Shown one piece after another: positions 22,825 through 34,220 of a stretch of DNA of 64,000 nt. Under the pieces are notes generated by a model. It saw only the letters and a program-made list of their open reading frames with translations, did no database searches and was not told where the DNA came from. The stretch lies in assembly GCF_000026945.1 (NCBI RefSeq), contig NC_012862.1, positions 124,001 through 188,000 on the forward strand, given 5' to 3'. A program made the position numbers and the translations under genes. Within the stretch, counting starts at the first letter, position 1. Each line of letters opens with the position of its first letter. Source of the DNA: Candida dubliniensis CD36 (taxonomy: Eukaryota > Ascomycota > Pichiomycetes > Serinales > Debaryomycetaceae).

Positions 22825-24234
22825 ATGGCAGCAAGTGATACTCAATCTGCATCAGATGAAACAACTCCGTTGGTTAGATTCGATGAATCTCGTTATATCC
22901 CGAAAGATCAAATTGAATATGAATTTGGTGGTCCAATTGGGGCCTTAGGGATGATGATTGGGTTCCCTCTTTTAATGTGGTATATGTGGATCAGTGCTAA
23001 GTTCTATAATGGTCAATTTGCTTTACCTTCAGAAGGTCAATCTTGGAAAGATTTTATTATTGATGATTTATTTAGTAAATGGGTTGAAAATGGGATCCCC
23101 TCATTTGGTAATTGGGCCTACTTCACTGGGTTTATTTTGATTCAAGCATTATTTTATGTCACTTTACCTGGAGTTTGGACTAAAGGTCAACCATTGACAC
23201 ATTTGAATAATAAACAATTGCCTTACTTTTGTAATGCCATTTGGTCATTCTACACTAGTATTGTATTGCTGTTGGTTTTACATTTCACCGGTGTGTTACC
23301 AGTCTATTACATGTTAGATAATGTTGGTGGTATTATGACAACTGCCATATTTTACGGTATATCATTATCAATTATTTTGTATTTGGTTTGTCTATTTGTT
23401 ACTGGCGATTATCATCGTATGACTGGTAATCATATTTATGACATGTTTATGGGAGCTCCATTAAATCCTAGAATTGGTAAATATTTGGATTTGAAAATGT
23501 TCTTCGAAGTTAGAATTCCTTGGTTTATTTTATTCTTTTTATCATTTGGATTATGTTTCAAACAATACGAAACTTATGGATACGTTACTCCTCAAGCTTG
23601 CTTTATGCTTTATGCCCATTGGTTATATGCAAATGCTTGTGCCAAAGGTGAAGAATTGATTGTGCCAACTTGGGATATGGCTTATGAAAAATTTGGGTTT
23701 ATGTTGTTGTTTTGGAATATTGCTGGGGTTCCATTCAGTTATTGTCAATGTATCTTGTACATTGCTTATCAAGAACCTGAAGTATACCAATGGTCTATTG
23801 GATATAATGTATTCTTGTTTGCTTTAATCACTATTGCTTACTATTTCTTTGACACTGGTAATCGTCAAAAGAACAGTTTCAGAAGATCTGTTGCTGGTAA
23901 TTCACAATTACGTAAAACTTTCCCATACTTGCCTTATTCCGATTTGGTTAATCCAAAATACATAAAATGTGCCAATGGCTCCTTGTTGTTAACTGATGGA
24001 TGGTACGTTTATGCCAGAAAAATGCATTACACAGCTGATTATATTCAAACATTGACTTGGGCTTTAATGTGTGGGTTTGGATCTCCATTCCCATGGTTTT
24101 TCCCAATCTTTTTCTTTATTGTATTGGTTCACAGAGGATACAGAGACCAAAGAAAATGTGCTAAAAAATACGGTAAGGATTGGGATAGATATTTGGAAGC
24201 TTGTCCATATATGTTTATTCCTTATGTTTGGTAA
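22825..24234 (+). CDS. ERG4: C-24(28) sterol reductase
   Basis: Endoplasmic-reticulum enzyme for the last step of ergosterol synthesis, NADPH-dependent reduction of the C24(28) double bond. At 469 residues it has the usual length of fungal Erg4. About eight hydrophobic segments are visible. The family C-terminal block is present: [13 protein letters not shown] followed by W and the ending [10 protein letters not shown], shared with delta-14 and delta-7 reductases. The residues ahead of it ([10 protein letters not shown]) also fit the ERG4/ERG24 family. It is convergent with SCL1, 213 bases away. Confidence 0.95.
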   Translation: MAASDTQSASDETTPLVRFDESRYIPKDQIEYEFGGPIGALGMMIGFPLLMWYMWISAKFYNGQFALPSEGQSWKDFIIDDLFSKWVENGIPSFGNWAYFTGFILIQALFYVTLPGVWTKGQPLTHLNNKQLPYFCNAIWSFYTSIVLLLVLHFTGVLPVYYMLDNVGGIMTTAIFYGISLSIILYLVCLFVTGDYHRMTGNHIYDMFMGAPLNPRIGKYLDLKMFFEVRIPWFILFFLSFGLCFKQYETYGYVTPQACFMLYAHWLYANACAKGEELIVPTWDMAYEKFGFMLLFWNIAGVPFSYCQCILYIAYQEPEVYQWSIGYNVFLFALITIAYYFFDTGNRQKNSFRRSVAGNSQLRKTFPYLPYSDLVNPKYIKCANGSLLLTDGWYVYARKMHYTADYIQTLTWALMCGFGSPFPWFFPIFFFIVLVHRGYRDQRKCAKKYGKDWDRYLEACPYMFIPYVW

Positions 24235-24447
24235 GACTATAGAGTTTTTGTTGCTAAGCTTTAAAAAAAAAAAATCAGAATCACAGGTTATTGAGAAATT
24301 GAGAAGAGAAGTACTTGTTATTCAAGAGTTTATACAGATTTTTATATCTCAATTACTTTTTTTTTTTTTGTAGTACTTTCTTGTTGAATTTTGCTTTGAT
24401 TATTGTAAAAAAAAAAGGAAGAAAATATACACATTTTATACCCTTGT

Positions 24448-25191
24448 CTAATCTTGTTCAGCTATAGAGATTAATCTTTCATCTATTTCTTCAGGTGTCA
24501 AAATTCTAAATTCTCCTTCAGTGGCAACACCAATTTCAATATCATTTTTTCTAAATTCAGTTCCAATTACTGAACTCAAGGCAATTATTGCAAATTCAAC
24601 AGTTTTTTGCCAATCTCCTTTAACAGCATCGATTTTTTTAAATTTCTTTTCCAAATATGTTGTTGCTTCTTGTTGTTTTGGACCAGTAGCTACAGCTTTT
24701 ACACCAGTAAAATATCCAGCAGGATCACATTTAAAAATTTGTGGACCTCTACCTTCATCGGCAAAATCAACTTGAATAAAAGTTAAAGCAACACCCAATG
24801 GTCTCATATAAGCTCTTTGAGTATATAATTGAGATATATTAGCCATTCTTCTTGATAAACTTTCCACTGGCATTTCGTATCCATATTTATATCTAAATTC
24901 TGTAGCTTCTGATCTTGCTCTCATGGCTTGAGCTCTAGCATCAGCAATTGACCCAGTAGCAACCATTCCTATACTAGGAGTAATTTTGAAAATATAGGAC
25001 ACAGTTTTAGGATCCAATAACTTATCTGGGATCTTCTTTTGTGATATAATAACGGCTGAATCTTGACCTGTGATTCCTAAACTGGTGATATTTGCTGAAT
25101 TGATAGCTTTAAATGCATATTCTACTTGGTATAATCTACCTTCAGGAGAAAAAATAGTAATATGCCTGTCAAAACCTGCTGAATTGGACAT
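24448..25191 (-). CDS. SCL1: 20S proteasome alpha-1 subunit
   Basis: Alpha-ring subunit of the 20S proteasome core, structural and gate-forming rather than proteolytic. It has 247 residues. The N-terminal alpha-subunit signature is clear ([20 protein letters not shown], residues 7-26). The wording [28 protein letters not shown] and [11 protein letters not shown], and the end AEQD, match S. cerevisiae Scl1/alpha-1 rather than the other six alpha subunits. It is divergent from HOS2 over a 332-base shared promoter. Confidence 0.96.
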   Translation of the reverse strand: MSNSAGFDRHITIFSPEGRLYQVEYAFKAINSANITSLGITGQDSAVIISQKKIPDKLLDPKTVSYIFKITPSIGMVATGSIADARAQAMRARSEATEFRYKYGYEMPVESLSRRMANISQLYTQRAYMRPLGVALTFIQVDFADEGRGPQIFKCDPAGYFTGVKAVATGPKQQEATTYLEKKFKKIDAVKGDWQKTVEFAIIALSSVIGTEFRKNDIEIGVATEGEFRILTPEEIDERLISIAEQD

Positions 25192-25523
25192 TATTTATGA
25201 ATTGTGTTGAATAAAGTAAGGATGATGATGATAATTGGATTATATTACTACTATATAAAACTGTTGAATTTTTGTAGTGGCGAAATTTTTCTCATTCTCT
25301 TTCTGTTGTTTTCCTTCACAACTAACAACTTCAAACAAACCCAAAGAGTCGAAGACATTCGACATTCGACATTTTTCTACATTATGTCGCACACAAGTAT
25401 TTTTTTTTTTTTCCTTCCTTTCTTTTTTTACTGTCGAAAAGTATTGATAGTTTTCAATATTACCTCTTTTAGTTGTTTTTGCTTACCACTTTATAATCAC
25501 AAGAGAAGGGCCAGTTAATATAA
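25192..25523. promoter_or_regulatory. shared divergent promoter of SCL1 and HOS2
   Basis: 332 bases between two start codons on opposite strands. On the plus strand AGTGGCGAAA at 25276-25285 is a seven-of-nine match to the proteasome-associated control element GGTGGCAAA bound by Rpn4. That is weak but sits where it would be expected for a proteasome gene. Confidence 0.35.
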
Positions 25524-26888
25524 ATGACGATACTGATAAGTGAAACAGATACGTTTACAACGGATTCAAAGACTCGAGAAAACACACCAATATATGATCC
25601 TAATCATCCTGGAACCAATAACAAATACAATGTTTCATATCATTATAATCCCGAAGTGAGTCGATTTCATTATGGAGCTCTTCATCCAATGAAACCTTTC
25701 CGATTAATGTTGACTGATCATTTAGTTATATCTTATAAATTATATGAAAAGATGGATTTATATACCCCTCGAAGGGCGACCAAAGAAGAATTACTAGAGT
25801 TTCATTCTGAAGATTATATCAATTTTTTACAATCCATAACTCCAGAAAAATGTAAAACAATAGGCAATGATACATTAGCACAATTCAATATTGGAGATGA
25901 TTGTCCAATATTTGATGGGATGTATGATTATAGTGCCATTTATGCTGGAGCATCTTTGGATGCTACAAGGAAATTGATATCAGGAATGTCGGATATTGCT
26001 ATCAACTGGTCGGGTGGATTACATCATGCTAAAAAGTTTGAACCATCTGGATTTTGTTATGTTAATGATATCGTGTTGAGTATAATAAATTTACTAAGGG
26101 TCCATCCACGAGTAATGTATATAGATATTGATTTACACCATGGTGATGGGGTTCAAGAAGCATTTTATAATACTGATAGAGTGATGACAGTTAGTTTCCA
26201 TAAATATAATGGTGAATTTTTCCCTGGGACAGGGTCAGTTGATGAAGTTGGGATTGGGTCTGGGAAAAATTATGCTATTAATGTTCCCTTGAGAGACGGT
26301 ATAGATGATGAGTCATACATTCGATTATTTAAACTGATTATGGAGCCATTAATTACAAAATTTCAGCCAACTTGTATTGTTCAACAGTGTGGGGCTGATT
26401 CATTGGGGTATGATCGTTTGGGTTGTTTTAATTTAAATATTCGAGCTCACGGTGAATGTGTGAAATTTATTAAATCATTTGGAATACCGATGTTGGTTGT
26501 TGGTGGAGGTGGGTATACTCCGAGAAATGTCAGTAGATTATGGTGTTATGAAACAAGTGTGTTGAATGATGTCAGTCTAGATCATAAAATTCCTAATTAC
26601 TTGCCAACATATGATTGGTTTGGTCCTGATTATTCGTTACACCCACAATTAGACGGTAGAATTGATAATAAGAATTCGAAAAAATATCTCCAAAGTGTGC
26701 AAACAACAATCATGGAACAAATACGGTATTTGAATCATGCTCCAAGTGTGCAAATGTATGAAATTCCTCCCGATCTAACTGGTTTAACAGAGGATGAAGA
26801 TAAAGCGATTCAAGAATTAAATGAAGACATGGAGCGAGATGAAAAGATAATGAAAGACGAAGCAAAACCAGGAGAGTTAATGACTTAG
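25524..26888 (+). CDS. HOS2: class I histone deacetylase Hos2
   Basis: Catalytic subunit of the Set3 complex, removing acetyl groups from H3/H4 tails in transcribed regions; 454 residues. Zinc and catalytic residues are all present: H167-H168 in [11 protein letters not shown]201/D203/H205 in [12 protein letters not shown]292 in CGADSLG, and the GGGGYT loop. The body is nearly collinear with S. cerevisiae Hos2 (452 residues), for example [21 protein letters not shown] and [14 protein letters not shown], so Rpd3 and Hos1 are less likely. Codon 271 is CTG at a position where S. cerevisiae Hos2 has Ser, as I recall it. In C. albicans the Set3/Hos2 complex is linked to white-opaque switching and filamentation. 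Confidence 0.94.
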   Translation: MTILISETDTFTTDSKTRENTPIYDPNHPGTNNKYNVSYHYNPEVSRFHYGALHPMKPFRLMLTDHLVISYKLYEKMDLYTPRRATKEELLEFHSEDYINFLQSITPEKCKTIGNDTLAQFNIGDDCPIFDGMYDYSAIYAGASLDATRKLISGMSDIAINWSGGLHHAKKFEPSGFCYVNDIVLSIINLLRVHPRVMYIDIDLHHGDGVQEAFYNTDRVMTVSFHKYNGEFFPGTGSVDEVGIGSGKNYAINVPLRDGIDDESYIRLFKLIMEPLITKFQPTCIVQQCGADSLGYDRLGCFNLNIRAHGECVKFIKSFGIPMLVVGGGGYTPRNVSRLWCYETSVLNDVSLDHKIPNYLPTYDWFGPDYSLHPQLDGRIDNKNSKKYLQSVQTTIMEQIRYLNHAPSVQMYEIPPDLTGLTEDEDKAIQELNEDMERDEKIMKDEAKPGELMT

Positions 26889-27440
26889 TTTGTCTTGATG
26901 TATATACATATACAACTAAATAAACATTGTAATATTAATTAAATCATTTAGTTAAGAGAACTAGAAAACTGACATTGCCATGTCGTGGGTCGAGGGTCGA
27001 GAGTCGAATCGCGGTGGGCGCAAAGTTTGTTGTTAGTGACGGCGTAACAGCAGCTGCAGAAAAGTACATTTTGTTGTTGTTGTCATTTTTTTTTTTCTTC
27101 TCTCTGTTTAGGTAACTAAACCATCAAATAATAATCCAAAACATCCATTTCAAACTGTTTCCAATATTCTTGCATTTCATTTGACGGTTGTACAATCATA
27201 GTCAACTCCATCAGATTATTCACATATATATCAACTCATTGCATTTTTTTTTTTAGACTCATTTGGTTATTTATTAGTAATTGGATTCAGTTTCAACTTG
27301 GCATCACTTTTTCAAATGATATAATATTTACCGTTGCATAATTATAAACAAAACGACTAATCAACTGGATAATTCAAATAATTATTGAAAAAATAAAAGA
27401 AAGAGAATACATATACAACGGCGGTACCCCCTAGTTTATA
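26889..27440. other. intergenic region HOS2-ELM1
   Basis: The HOS2 3' end contains TGTATATA at 26899-26906, a Pumilio-type match of low significance in AT-rich DNA. A more GC-rich patch at 26980-27060 with repeated GTCGA units follows, then the T/A-rich ELM1 leader. No gene seen. Confidence 0.5.
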
Positions 27441-29870
27441 ATGGAAACAAACAAATTAGCAATTGTACTAGATCCCAAATCGAATCGGAAAATAATTAAT
27501 CATAGATATAGAATCATAAAGAAAATAGGTCAAGGTCAATATGGGAAAGTATTATTGGGAGAAGATATTACTACTACAGTTAATTCTTCTACCGGTAAAA
27601 ATAATTCAACTACAATTTCAACTTACGTTGCTATAAAAACTATCAATCGAATAGATAAATCGAGATTATTGTTAGTAAAAAATGCCAGTAATAACATCAG
27701 CATAAAGATTAAACGCGAAATAACTATAATGAAACAATGCAATCATCCCAATATTGTCAAATTATACCAGGTTATTGATGATTTAAGATTTGATAAAATA
27801 TTATTGATTTTGGAATATTGTCAATATGGAGAAATTGATTGGAAACGATATAATCATTACCATGAAAAATATAGAAAGGTTGACGTTGAAAGTATACAAG
27901 GAAAAGCTAATTCCATACCGCAAACCCGCTTGACATTAAACAAAATTCTACGCGATATAATTAACGGTTTAGAATATTTGCATGATTATAAACATATAAT
28001 ACATCGAGACTTGAAGCCATCGAACCTACTAATAAATCAAGACAATACTGTCAAGATATCAGATTTCGGGGTGAGTTTAATTCTAGAGAATAATGCTAAC
28101 GATGCCAAAGAATTGGCAAAAATCATGGGTACACCAGCATTTTATGCCCCCGAGCTATGTCAATTTGTTAATAATCGGTTTTCTATGGTTACTAATGAAG
28201 ATCATGCTGGGAATAAGATCAAAATTAGCTATAATATTGATATTTGGTCGTTGGGGGTGACCTTGTATTGTTTACTGTTTAATAATTTACCTTTCAATGG
28301 TAATAATGAATTTGAAATGTGTAAGAATATTGTTAAAAGTGAACTACAGTTCCCCTTAATCAAGCATTCATCAAAAGTGACAGAAAATGATATTAAAGAA
28401 TTAAAATATTTGAAAGACTTAATCAAGAAGATTTTGGTTAAAGATCCAGATGAAAGAATATCATTGAAAGAAATTAAAGTGCATCCATTTACTACATTTG
28501 ATTTAAATGAATTAGAGAAGAAGAAATTTTTCAAATTTAATCAAAATATATTTAGGGCAGAAGATTGTAAAAAAGAGCTTGATGTTGATGGATCAATTTC
28601 TACTTTGTCTCCACAATCTTCAAGTTTGTCGAAAAGGATCAAGAATTTATTTTCTAGTAAATATCCTGCTGCCACGACTACCACCACGACTACCACTTCG
28701 TCCCCTCCTCCAGCATCATCATTACCATCAACTCCAGGAAATTCATCCCTGAAACATATTCCAAGTAATTTGAAATATAACAATTTGTCATTAAAGGAGT
28801 TAGAGCATGTGGATGATTTATTAGATTCTTATTTGGATGATTCTTCATCATTGGGGAGCGTGGAAGGAGACGACGAGGTTGTTGTTGATACATCCAATAT
28901 ACTTGGTGATTTGGACAGAGATACAAATTATGACGATTCACCACAACAATTACAAGGAAAAGTGAATGAAATAATAACAGACGTACCAGAAGAAGAAAAA
29001 AAACATAAACCTCAGCCACTAGACTTGAAGCAAGCAGCAACATCCTTCCCATCACTACCTCCACCACGAGGTAACTCTTCTACCTCTTTGGATGTGACAA
29101 GTAATAATGATAATATTACATCTCCAGCGACACCAATAAATGAAAATATTACTACGATTATTGGGGAAAGTTCACCGGGAAATTATTACAATAGTACCAA
29201 TGATGGTATTGGAGATTTCCCAAGTAGACCATCGAGGCGAAGTTTTGAAAAGCAAAATAAACTGGCATCATTAGCATCAATGACCTATCAGCCTACTATT
29301 ATATCATTATCATCTCCAGTGAAAACGAAATCAGAGTCATGGGGAGGTAAAATGAATAATATGTCTATACACAATAGTATTGGTGGAATAAACGATAATC
29401 ATAAACATTTGAATATGTTTGAACCGCCCCTGATATTTAGAGAGTCAAAACCTTTGGAAGGAAATAAAACTGCTAGTGCTAGTAATACTGAAAATAATTT
29501 TGGTTCTACAAGTCGTCGGAATTCCAATAGTTCTCAACATTTTGGGTATGGATTATCGAGAATTACCAGTTCTTCTTCAAGTTTGAATTTAAATGCCTAT
29601 TTGACTGATGATGATGATGATGATGGTGATGTTCTCAATTCTGCTTCAATGCCAGAACTCAATCATTCATCATCGATATCGACAAGGTATAGTTTGAAAG
29701 GTATGCAACAGCAACATCAACTGGAGAGAAAACTGCAAGATAATGAACAAACTGAAGAGCAAGAAGATCATGAAGAGTCGGAAGAAGGTGATTCAACTAT
29801 AATTGCTAATAATTATCAAATCATGAGAAATTATAATGATATGAGTAGCTATTTAGATGGGTTAGATTAA
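27441..29870 (+). CDS. ELM1: Elm1-like protein kinase (upstream kinase of Snf1 and septin kinases)
   Basis: Ser/Thr kinase of the Elm1/Sak1/Tos3 (LKB1/CaMKK-like) group, 809 residues. The kinase domain fills about residues 24-360: glycine loop GQGQYGKV, VAIK lysine, catalytic HRDLKPSN with HRD at 188-190, DFG, and GTPAFYAPE. Elm1-specific wording includes GEIDWKR after the hinge and LYCLLFNNLPFNGNNEFE. The long Ser/Thr-rich tail contains SSSLNLNAYL followed by an aspartate run, resembling a conserved block near the Elm1 C-terminus. In yeast Elm1 phosphorylates Snf1 and the septin-associated kinases Gin4/Hsl1 and so controls bud-neck events and Swe1. Sak1 is the alternative assignment. Confidence 0.78.
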   Translation: METNKLAIVLDPKSNRKIINHRYRIIKKIGQGQYGKVLLGEDITTTVNSSTGKNNSTTISTYVAIKTINRIDKSRLLLVKNASNNISIKIKREITIMKQCNHPNIVKLYQVIDDLRFDKILLILEYCQYGEIDWKRYNHYHEKYRKVDVESIQGKANSIPQTRLTLNKILRDIINGLEYLHDYKHIIHRDLKPSNLLINQDNTVKISDFGVSLILENNANDAKELAKIMGTPAFYAPELCQFVNNRFSMVTNEDHAGNKIKISYNIDIWSLGVTLYCLLFNNLPFNGNNEFEMCKNIVKSELQFPLIKHSSKVTENDIKELKYLKDLIKKILVKDPDERISLKEIKVHPFTTFDLNELEKKKFFKFNQNIFRAEDCKKELDVDGSISTLSPQSSSLSKRIKNLFSSKYPAATTTTTTTTSSPPPASSLPSTPGNSSLKHIPSNLKYNNLSLKELEHVDDLLDSYLDDSSSLGSVEGDDEVVVDTSNILGDLDRDTNYDDSPQQLQGKVNEIITDVPEEEKKHKPQPLDLKQAATSFPSLPPPRGNSSTSLDVTSNNDNITSPATPINENITTIIGESSPGNYYNSTNDGIGDFPSRPSRRSFEKQNKLASLASMTYQPTIISLSSPVKTKSESWGGKMNNMSIHNSIGGINDNHKHLNMFEPPLIFRESKPLEGNKTASASNTENNFGSTSRRNSNSSQHFGYGLSRITSSSSSLNLNAYLTDDDDDDGDVLNSASMPELNHSSSISTRYSLKGMQQQHQLERKLQDNEQTEEQEDHEESEEGDSTIIANNYQIMRNYNDMSSYLDGLD

Positions 29871-32800
29871 TATATAAAGTTTATCAAATCTTCTCTAAAC
29901 CCCTATTTCTTGCTTCTTCATGAACACTTTCCATTGAAGATTGTGCAGGGATTATTCAATAATTAATGATCAAAATTACTGTTTCATTCGAATTTGGGGT
30001 GTTGAAGTATCATAGTCTAATCAACAATATGATTATCAATATCATTTGAAAAGAAAAAAGTTTCCAGAAAACAGGTAAGTCAACTAAAAATTAAAATGAA
30101 AGACAACGGAAACAAAGAAATGCAAAGAGAACAATGGCTGCAAGTAGTATTATTATTATTTTGTTTAGGTTTTTTGATTTTGTGTGATTGTTTACTTTCC
30201 ATTCTAATTCTCATTTTATTTGTTAAACTTTTTTTTTGCGTGTAGAAGGCTTTTCTTTCTTCTTCATCAACATCTAAGTACCATATATATATTAATCTGA
30301 CAACCACATATCATCTTTCAATGGCGTAACATACTCTGCTGTACCTGTAACTTAGCTAGGTATATCCAATATATATTTATTGGAGTATATTTGATACCTG
30401 ATAGGTAAGAACCAAAACAAAAGAGTAAAACAATGGAATATATGAAATGATTTAATTAGAGTTAATTGCATTGTTTAGTCCAATATAAGAATGGAATGAT
30501 CGGCATGTAATATGAATGTATGTATGATGTCCCAGAATTGAACTCAATAATAGTAGAGAATAAGAATAAGAATATTGATTGATTGATTGATTTCCTTAAT
30601 AATATGGTCCAAGAAATTAAGCCATTGGCAATATATACTTCCCGGTTTTTCCAATTAAGCCATTATCATCATTGTTGTTTGCTTCTTGTCATCTTGTCCT
30701 CTAACATTATGTTCTATAAATAGATGTATTCAAAGTGTAGGTGACATTCTTTCAAAATTGACTTTTCTATTATTCTAATTGAGTTTGGACTCGAGTATAT
30801 TATAGTTCAAACTTTGATAGAAACGATTGTTGTTTTTTTGAAATCATGATTCCAAATCTGAAAAGTTAGTTATTTAGTTAGAAATATGTAACACTGTTTG
30901 TTTTATACACATCTAATCATTAGTTTAAATAGCTTAAGCAAGTCACGTGGCGAGTGGCTAACCCACTCCTAGAGGTGTTTGGTAGTGTCATTGAAGCTGA
31001 TTTTCAAGACAAGAAAATGATAAATTGACGACAGAGGTTAACAATAATAACCTCAGTACCAGGTTTAACACAACTGGTTCTAATAATAATACAAAGTATT
31101 AAATATAATAATTGTTACAATAAGAGTAAAATTAACACTGTTCTAATTTTTATTATATTTTAATTCAATTTTAGTATAATTTTCATTAGAAAATGTTAAT
31201 GGTATAATGATATTGTCAACTAAATTACACTAATAATCAACCAATATATCGTCAAATTCTGATAATAAACTGACAAATTATACAAACAACAAGACAAAGA
31301 TTGGTTCCATTCAACCGAGGTATACAAAAACACATAAGCGGACTCTCTATTTCTTTATGACAATTATACAATTATAGACAAACTTATTGAGAGGAAAATA
31401 AATTGAAACATTTGATTGTACAACAAAGAGAACAACCACATATTATATATTAAACTATTCGATTATCTTGATGTAGGGCAGTTTTGTTTGGGAATGGTTC
31501 GACTATCTAACCAACGAACAAACAAACTGCGGTGTAAACCTCCACGAATATTGAATTCTGTTATGTTACAAATTGATGAAGTCAATGATAGTGCGACAAC
31601 AATAAGAACAACAATAAGAACAACGACAACGACAAAGAGTAAAAAAAAGTGGAAGAATCGAATCAACACCGAACGATTCTTACCATAGTATGGTTTATTC
31701 TAATATATAATTGTTAGCTTTATTTTACAAATCCCAATGATCGTCTGATAAATTGTCCTTGAATTTGTACCGACCTACAACAACAATGGCATACAATTAG
31801 CAGGTACAACTTTGTGAAGGAACAGGTCCATTTTCTCTCAGAATAATTCTAATTAAAGTGAATAATAATAATAATAATAATAATTACACCCAATGATCTT
31901 AGATAAGAATGTTAGAGAATTGTATCAGGTTAAGTACAAATTCATAAATCCTGTTTGTTTGGCTGTTTCATTTGAAATGCGTTTGTTGTTTGTTGTTGAT
32001 TTAGATATAATATTGGTATGATCTGTGGAGATAATTTCAATTTTTAGTTTTAGGTTTTTGATAGTTTAATGAAATCAAAATCAATACTTTAAAATAGGTG
32101 AAAAATGACAAAAAAGAAAACAGAGTTTAGCAATGAAATGAAATGAAATGGAGGTTTTTTAGTTCTTGTTTATGTTTTATGCTTTGTGGGTAATTTTGTG
32201 TTGTAGAAGAAGAAGCGAATCTCAATAGTTGATTGTGAAATAGAGTCTGTTTGTTTATTATTCCTCGGTTTTGAGGCAGAAAGCGAAAAAAAGAAAGAAA
32301 GCGAAAAAAAAGGACGTGTATTTTTAGTCAAAAATTTAGGGAAATCTTGAAATTTTGTGCAAATCGCCAAATCTTATACAAAATCTTTTCAAATTACACA
32401 AACTGCCACTGATGTTGTTGTTGTCGTTGTTGCTATCTTGTTCATGTACATCATGCATGACACAAACACCAACCTTGTTTTCGAAAGACATCAAAAACCA
32501 AATGACATGCCTGAACTCAGTCACATTGAAAAGTTTGCTGAACCTAGAACTCATGAATTGCTATATTCTTTAACCCACTGTTATAGCAAACAAGACTAAA
32601 ATTGGTAGAGCTTCAATAATGGAAAGAAAATTACGAAATGTGGCTAGAACCAAGCACGGAAGTCCTGCGCGGATTAAGTAGTTTAGATCCCACTTCAACT
32701 TCGACGTTCATACTTAGTAATCAGTTGATATATATATATATGTTATTCCGATTCCCACTTATTATGATAATATTCGTTTAAGTTTACTCTTTTTCTTCTT

Positions 32801-34220
32801 TTTTTTTTATAATTCTACATTCATTATCAAATTTCGGTTTTCAACAACAACAACCGCCTCTACCTCTTTCCCGTCACTACCTCATCATCATCACTTGTAA
32901 CAACAACAACAACTAAGAGGTATCCGTTACTTTAGTATTTTCCAGTTTTGATTTGGTTTTTGCTACCATCCTCTTTTATTATTTCTCTATCCCAATCCAT
33001 ATCTTTTGCAAGTGAATCGACCATACTTGCTATTTCCCAGTTAGTGACATTTTCTTATTCTATTTCATTTCTACAGATTAACTGTTGATTGATTAGTTAC
33101 ATTTTCATTCGTTTTCAAATTTGGACATATTTTTTTTAAATATTCTACAATTATCTAACTCCCTAATTTATTTTTCCTTCCTTGTTCTTTTAGATTTTTT
33201 TTGTTTCATTGGCGTTTCATTGCAACATCTTTACAACCAAGATATTCTTCCCTACCATCATTTATCATACCACATATATCATCCATAACCAACGTTATTT
33301 CGTTCCATTAGAGTTATTATAAATCATTATTCCAGTGACCGTTCAATTCAGTTTTAGATCAAATTGAACTTTTATGTTTTGATAGCCCAATTTTTATTTA
33401 ATTTTGTTACATAAAGATCTATTTGCCGACTTTAGTTCATTCGTTTTATTTTCACTTTTCAATTCAATCGTTTCCACTTATTTACCAGAAGAAACTTAGA
33501 TACTTTAATTACTGGTTTATAATACTTTTTTTTTGCATTTCAAATAACTTTCATTTTTACAACTACAATTGTTTCACATTCCAATTCACAAGATTCCTTT
33601 GAAGAACCTGGTGATTAATTATTGTCTGAAAAAAAAAAGGCTTATTTTCTTGGTTAAATCATACTTCTTTCTTGGACATTGATCTCAATTGATTTCAGGC
33701 TGTGTTTTACATTAAGTTTCAGGTTTATTGGATCAAACACATATTGACTTCCATTTCAACAAAATCAACAATAACCGGCTCTGCTTATTTAATTGATTCA
33801 TCCACTACTTGGTTTTTTTTTTTTTTTTTCACATATATATATATTGATTCCCTGTCGACAATATCAAATCCTAGAGGGGTAATCATTATTAATTAATCAA
33901 TTTATAAGAAAGAAATCAAATTTTGAAAATAAAATTAATAAAAAAATATCAGTTATAAATTAAAGAAAGAAATATTATTTATTGATTAACCCTAATCAAA
34001 TAAATAATTTTTATTAATCTTTAGTATTATTATTTTTTTTTTCCCCTTGTGATTTTAAATTGAGTTATTGTTCTTCCCTCATCTAACTCACAGTACTCTC
34101 ACACTACCATACACCATTACTATTTGTCAAATCATTTTTCATTAATTTTTCCTTGTTTCCTCATTACATACCCACACTTGCACTTCAAATACCCAGAAAA
34201 GGTCACCATTTCAATCAATT
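29871..34220. other. 4.35-kb region without a convincing gene, between ELM1 and MIH1
   Basis: No frame here is convincing. The longest (about 65-90 codons near 31416-31688 and 32357-32599) begin with TTG or GTG, or are codon-repeat sequence. Simple repeats include (GATT)n near 30575, (AAT)8 near 31863 and T/A runs. A GC-richer island at 30940-30970 carries a CACGTG E-box and a short hairpin. From about 32750 to the MIH1 start the plus strand is markedly T-rich, like a long promoter/leader. No tRNA or transposon sequence was recognised. Confidence 0.55.
30944..30968. promoter_or_regulatory. CACGTG E-box beside a short inverted repeat
   Basis: GTCACGTG (core at 30944-30949) fits the Cbf1/CDEI consensus RTCACRTG. 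Two bases later GAGTGG (30952-30957) and CCACTC (30963-30968) form a perfect 6-bp inverted repeat with a five-base loop. Function unknown; the motif match is direct, the binding is inferred. Confidence 0.3.
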
